DNA from: an uncultured Eubacteriales bacterium
GTDB taxonomy: Bacteria; Bacillota; Clostridia; Lachnospirales; Lachnospiraceae
Length of the DNA stretch: 64,000 bases
NCBI GenBank assembly: GCA_949292785.1
Contig: CASFBK010000010.1
Location: forward strand, 1-64,000
Reading direction: 5' to 3'
This document shows positions 60,339 through 64,000 of this stretch, piece by piece; the first letter of the stretch is position 1, and each line of letters starts with the position of its first letter. A program made the translations under genes and the position numbers. The notes below the pieces were generated by a model. That model made no database searches and was not told the origin of the DNA. It saw only the letters and a list, made by a program, of their open reading frames with translations.

Positions 60339-61196
60339 ATGGAAAAAGCGATAAAAAAGTATTTTCCGATATTTATGATTCCCACAATGGTGGCTTTCGC
60401 AATTGGATTTATCATTCCGTTTGTATATGGCATATTCCTTTCATTTTGTAAGTTTACAACAGTAACGGATTTCAAATGGGTGGGACTTAATAATTACAAA
60501 AGAATTTTATATGTAAATGGAGTGTTGGATACAACATTTTTACATTCCCTGTGGTATACAGCTCTCTTTGCAGTCGTTTCTGTTATTATTATCAATGTTG
60601 TTTCCTTTACAATTGCAATGCTTTTGACAAAGGGAATCAGAGGAACTAATTTGTTCCGAACCGTATTTTTTATGCCAAATCTGATTGGCGGTATTGTATT
60701 AAGTTACATTTGGTTAATGCTTTTTAACAGTGTTTTATCACATTTTTCGAAAACAATTGTCTCAACACAATGGTATGCATTTTGGGGATTGATGGTAGTT
60801 GTATGCTGGCAACAGATTGGATATATGATGATTATTTATGTTGCCGGTATCCAGAATATTCCGGGAGAACTGATTGAGGCAGCAAAAATAGATGGTGCAG
60901 GCTTCTGGCAGGTATTAAAATCTGTAATTCTTCCATTGTTGATGCCGACAATTACAATATGTACATTTTTAACAATGTCAAATGGATTTAAACTTTTCGA
61001 CCAGAACCTGGCTCTGACTGGTGGTAATCCTGGTAAGATGTCACAGTTGTTAGCGTTGAATATTTATGATACCATGTATGGAACAACCGGTTGGCAGGGT
61101 GTAGGTCAGGCAAAGGCAGTAATTTTCTTTATTCTGGTAGCGTTGATTTCTGTGGTTCAGAATAAGCTGACTACAAGTAAGGAGGTTGAGGCGTAA
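60339..61196 (+). CDS. Maltodextrin-type ABC permease, MalF-like
   Basis: 285 aa from the ATG at 60339 (AAGGAAAGGGG upstream; an earlier in-frame ATG at 60276 would read through the hairpin). Six predicted membrane helices and EAA loop EAAKIDGAGFWQVLKSVILP near residues 180-199. The stop overlaps the next start by one base. No ATPase gene is linked. Confidence 0.92.
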   Translation: MEKAIKKYFPIFMIPTMVAFAIGFIIPFVYGIFLSFCKFTTVTDFKWVGLNNYKRILYVNGVLDTTFLHSLWYTALFAVVSVIIINVVSFTIAMLLTKGIRGTNLFRTVFFMPNLIGGIVLSYIWLMLFNSVLSHFSKTIVSTQWYAFWGLMVVVCWQQIGYMMIIYVAGIQNIPGELIEAAKIDGAGFWQVLKSVILPLLMPTITICTFLTMSNGFKLFDQNLALTGGNPGKMSQLLALNIYDTMYGTTGWQGVGQAKAVIFFILVALISVVQNKLTTSKEVEA

Positions 61197-62101
61197 TGGC
61201 AAAAAAAGTGGACGAAATGACTTCCGTAAGAAAAGCAAAGCATGGAACTGCATTGACCGTGTTTTTAGCAATCATATGTATTGCATGGATTTCTCCGATT
61301 TTAATTGTTATTTTAAACTCCTTTAAGCGAAAAGCGTTTATATTCCGTGCTCCATTCAGTATCAGTTCCAACTCTATTACAGAGGGATGGGATAAGTTTA
61401 TACAGGGTGTGGAAAGATATATGTGTGGTATGCTGAATTATACCAATGCCATTAAGAAAACAGATTTCTTTCATGCGTTTGGATATTCCCTGTTCATTAC
61501 AGTAGCATCTGTAATTATAATCATTTTATGTACTTCAATGTGTGCATGGTATATTGTAAGAGTACATAGCAAGTTTACAAAGGGATTTTATCTGTTGTGC
61601 CTCTTTTCCATGATTGTACCATTCCAGATGGTAATGTTTACCTTATCTAAATTTGCAAATATGCTGCATTTAGGAAATCCGGTAGGAATTGTATTGGTAT
61701 ATCTTGGATTTGGCGCAGGACTTGCAGTATTCCTGTTTACAGGATTTGTAAAGGGAATTTCACTTGAAATCGAAGAAGCAGCTATGATTGATGGATGTAA
61801 TCCATTACAGACATTTTTCAGAGTGGTATTTCCGATTCTGAAGCCTACTGCTATTACGGTAGCAATTTTGCAGGCAATGTGGATTTGGAATGACTACCTG
61901 TTACCAAGTCTGGTACTTAACATTAACAAGTATAAGACGATTCCGATTGCAATTCAGTATTTGAAACAGAGCCATGGTCAGATTGACTGGGGCGCTATGA
62001 TGGCAGTGCTTGTACTTGCGATACTTCCAATCGTAGTATTTTATTTATTCTGCCAGAAATATATTATTGAAGGTGTATTGGCAGGAGCTGTAAAGGGATA
62101 A
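61196..62101 (+). CDS. Maltodextrin-type ABC permease, MalG-like
   Basis: 301 aa, six predicted membrane helices, with the EAA loop EEAAMIDGCNPLQTFFRVVF near residues 195-214. AAGGAGG precedes the start. Forms the channel with the preceding gene; needs a shared ATPase encoded elsewhere. Confidence 0.92.
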   Translation: MAKKVDEMTSVRKAKHGTALTVFLAIICIAWISPILIVILNSFKRKAFIFRAPFSISSNSITEGWDKFIQGVERYMCGMLNYTNAIKKTDFFHAFGYSLFITVASVIIIILCTSMCAWYIVRVHSKFTKGFYLLCLFSMIVPFQMVMFTLSKFANMLHLGNPVGIVLVYLGFGAGLAVFLFTGFVKGISLEIEEAAMIDGCNPLQTFFRVVFPILKPTAITVAILQAMWIWNDYLLPSLVLNINKYKTIPIAIQYLKQSHGQIDWGAMMAVLVLAILPIVVFYLFCQKYIIEGVLAGAVKG

Positions 62102-62124
62102 TTAAGAAAAAGGCGGGAAATGAT

Positions 62125-63153
62125 ATGATGACAATCAAAGATATTGCAAAAGAATCCGGATATTCTGTAAGTACGGTATCAAGGGTATTGAATAATCGAA
62201 GAGATGTTAGCCCGGAGGCGAAAAAAAGAATACAGGAGATTGTGGAGGAGCATCATTTCGTGCCAAATAACAATGCCAAACATTTAAAGCAGACTACCAG
62301 TAAGACCATAGCAGTTCTGGTAAAAGGAACCTCCAATATGCTGTTTGCCAGTATTGTGGAGGAGATTCAGAAAAAAATAGAAAAGACCAGATATACGGCA
62401 AGCATTACCTATATCGACGAGGATGAAAATGAAGTAGAGCAAGCCGTTATTGTATGCAGGGAACGCAAACCTATGGGAATGTTGTTCTTAGGAGGAAACC
62501 CTAAGTCCTTTGAGGAATCCTTTGAGGAACTAAATGTTCCCTGCGTACTGGTAACGAACCAGGGAAATGCCCTTGCGTTTGATAATCTGTCCAGTGTTGC
62601 AACAGATGATAAAGAGGCGGCAGAATGTGCCATTGATTATCTGATGGAACAGGGACATACCAAAATTGGAATTCTGGGAGGAGATTTTAGCATGTCTCAT
62701 ACCAGTAAGCAGCGTTATAACGGTTGTATGAAGAGCTTTAGCAAGCATAAGATAGATTTTGATGAAACGGTATATTATGAAAAGACTCGTTTCTCTTATG
62801 ACAGTGCATATCGTGCAATGCAGCGTTTGTATGAAAAAGCAGGAGATATTACTGCGGTTTTTGCCATGAGTGATGTGACTGCAATCGGAGCGATTCGTGC
62901 TCTGATTGACATGGGGGTAAAAGTACCGGAGGATGTTTCTGTTATGGGCTTTGATGGAATTGCTCTGGCGAAATATTATAACCCGAAGCTTACCACCATT
63001 CAGCAGCAGTATGGTACGTTGGCATCCAGAAGTGTGGAAATATTATTGAATTATATAGAATTAAACACAAGCCCGGTGCATGAGATAGTTCCATTTACTC
63101 TCATCCGGGGAGAGAGTGTGAAAAAAATAACAGGAGGAACGCAGAATGCGTAG
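62125..63153 (+). CDS. LacI-family regulator of alpha-glucan genes
   Basis: 342 aa. Helix-turn-helix TIKDIAKESGYSVSTVSRVL (residues 3-22), hinge and effector domain (TIAVLVKGTSNMLFASIVEE; FAMSDVTAIGAIRALIDMG; VMGFDGIALAKYY). Start at 62125 or the adjacent ATG 62128. Overlaps malQ by 8 bp. The palindrome at 58783-58800 is its probable operator. Confidence 0.9.
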   Translation: MMTIKDIAKESGYSVSTVSRVLNNRRDVSPEAKKRIQEIVEEHHFVPNNNAKHLKQTTSKTIAVLVKGTSNMLFASIVEEIQKKIEKTRYTASITYIDEDENEVEQAVIVCRERKPMGMLFLGGNPKSFEESFEELNVPCVLVTNQGNALAFDNLSSVATDDKEAAECAIDYLMEQGHTKIGILGGDFSMSHTSKQRYNGCMKSFSKHKIDFDETVYYEKTRFSYDSAYRAMQRLYEKAGDITAVFAMSDVTAIGAIRALIDMGVKVPEDVSVMGFDGIALAKYYNPKLTTIQQQYGTLASRSVEILLNYIELNTSPVHEIVPFTLIRGESVKKITGGTQNA

Positions 63154-64000
63154 TAGTGGAATTTTAATGCATATTTCTTCTTTGCCATCTCCGTATGGTA
63201 TTGGAACCATGGGAAAGGAGGCAAGGGAATTTGTAGACTTTCTTGTAGAATCAGCGCAAACCTACTGGCAGGTGTTACCGATTTGTCCAACAAGTTATGG
63301 TGACTCACCGTACCAGTCTTTTTCTAGTTTTGCAGGAAATCCGTATTTTATTGATTTAGACACCTTATGCAAGGAAGGATTGTTAGAAGAAAAAGAATGT
63401 GAGTCTTATGATTGGGGAACCAATGCATTGGAAGTAGATTATGGAACTTTATATGAGAGCCGTTATTCTTTATTACATAAAGCATATGAACGTTTTAAGA
63501 AAGAGATTCCGGCGGATTATACGAAGTTCTGTAACGAACAGGAAGATTGGCTGGGAGATTATGCCCTGTTTATGGCATTGAAGGATGCGCATAACGGTGT
63601 GGCTTGGAGCCAGTGGGAAGATGAACTTAAGCTGCGTAAGCCTGAGGCTATGAAAAAGGCAGAATCAGAGCTGGCAGAAGAGATTGATTTCTGGAAGATG
63701 CTTCAGTATCTGTTTTACAAACAGTGGAATGCATTAAAATCTTATGCAAATGAAAAGGGAATCAAGCTCATTGGAGATGTTCCGATTTATGTTGCTATGG
63801 ACAGCGCAGACGTATGGGCAAATCCGACACAGTTCTATCTGGATGAAAAATTAGATCCGATTGATGTAGCCGGATGTCCGCCAGATGCATTTTCAGAAGA
63901 TGGACAGTTATGGGGAAATCCACTGTTTCGTTGGGATGTTATGAAAGAGGATGGTTTTTCCTGGTGGACCAAGAGAATGGATAAAATGACCAAATTGTTT
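63146..64000 (+). CDS. malQ: 4-alpha-glucanotransferase (3' end beyond window)
   Basis: 285 codons are present; the frame is open at the window edge, so the gene is cut by the window and not known to be broken. GH77 landmarks: SSGILMHISSLPSPYGIGTMG (start, in two parts), TYWQVLPICPTSYGDSPYQSFSSFAGNPYFID (in parts, residues 40-70), and GIKLIGDVPIYVAMDSADVW (about 207-226), where substrate-contacting residues lie. It rearranges imported maltodextrins, releasing glucose for further breakdown. CAGGAGGAAC precedes the ATG, which overlaps the LacI gene. Confidence 0.95.
   Translation, partial: MRSSGILMHISSLPSPYGIGTMGKEAREFVDFLVESAQTYWQVLPICPTSYGDSPYQSFSSFAGNPYFIDLDTLCKEGLLEEKECESYDWGTNALEVDYGTLYESRYSLLHKAYERFKKEIPADYTKFCNEQEDWLGDYALFMALKDAHNGVAWSQWEDELKLRKPEAMKKAESELAEEIDFWKMLQYLFYKQWNALKSYANEKGIKLIGDVPIYVAMDSADVWANPTQFYLDEKLDPIDVAGCPPDAFSEDGQLWGNPLFRWDVMKEDGFSWWTKRMDKMTKLF

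Overview
The window reads as chromosome of an anaerobic gut-type member of the Clostridia, most likely family Lachnospiraceae (Blautia/Dorea/Ruminococcus-like). Supporting signs are low-to-moderate GC, strong AGGAGG ribosome sites, NfnAB and a class A flavodiiron protein, an iron-sulfur serine dehydratase in two subunits, many sugar transporters with COG1653-type lipoproteins, YesM/YesN two-component regulators and a cobalamin riboswitch. The genus is an inference. No rRNA, tRNA, CRISPR array, prophage or transposase was seen. Nearly all genes are on the + strand; only two (18912-21503) are on the - strand.

Layout. 0-1.5 kb: trpS, preceded by a structured repeat and followed by three 77-bp tandem repeats. 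1.6-18.9 kb: a carbohydrate locus with an exported beta-helix protein, two large glycoside phosphorylase-like proteins (clan GH-Q), an intracellular GH30 enzyme, a sugar ABC importer without ATPase, and a separate binding lipoprotein joined to a YesM/YesN pair. It looks built to import beta-glucan fragments and cleave them with phosphate. 18.9-21.5 kb (- strand): a LUD-domain protein and a LacI-type-sensor/GGDEF fusion. 21.8-26.6 kb: an ABC exporter, a DUF2156 protein and two COG0523 GTPases, one with a giant His-rich loop and one fused to a TIGR03943-like domain. 26.8-32.5 kb: an HD-GYP/receiver protein, a hybrid histidine kinase with HPt, and an AlbA_2 protein, all overlapping. 32.5-38.1 kb: GntR regulator, small membrane protein, ilvD with a long structured leader, an isolated promoter-terminator unit, a CNNM-type protein and endonuclease IV. 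38.2-42.2 kb: a cobalt transporter split into cbiQO and a riboswitch-controlled cbiMN. 42.3-45.2 kb: MATE transporter and an ECF sigma/anti-sigma pair. 45.3-50.5 kb: nfnAB, flavodiiron protein, sdaAB/sdaAA. 50.5-56.5 kb: a sucrose PTS regulon whose hydrolase is fused to a fructokinase. 56.7-58.6 kb: a second sigma/anti-sigma operon. 58.7-64 kb: a maltodextrin-type ABC importer, LacI regulator and the start of malQ.

How the parts connect. Three sugar routes (beta-glucan by phosphorolysis, sucrose by PTS, alpha-glucan by ABC plus 4-alpha-glucanotransferase) feed glycolysis. Nfn, the flavodiiron protein and serine dehydratase fit redox balance and amino-acid fermentation. Two cyclic-di-GMP proteins suggest surface or behavioural control. 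The features that gene calling alone does not explain are non-coding: a composite repeat with a conserved core and self-complementary flanking arms that differ in each copy (1-92, 50577-50766, 56504-56640), the 77-bp array after trpS with a relative at 21.6 kb, the ilvD leader, and the isolated transcription unit at 35.6-35.8 kb.
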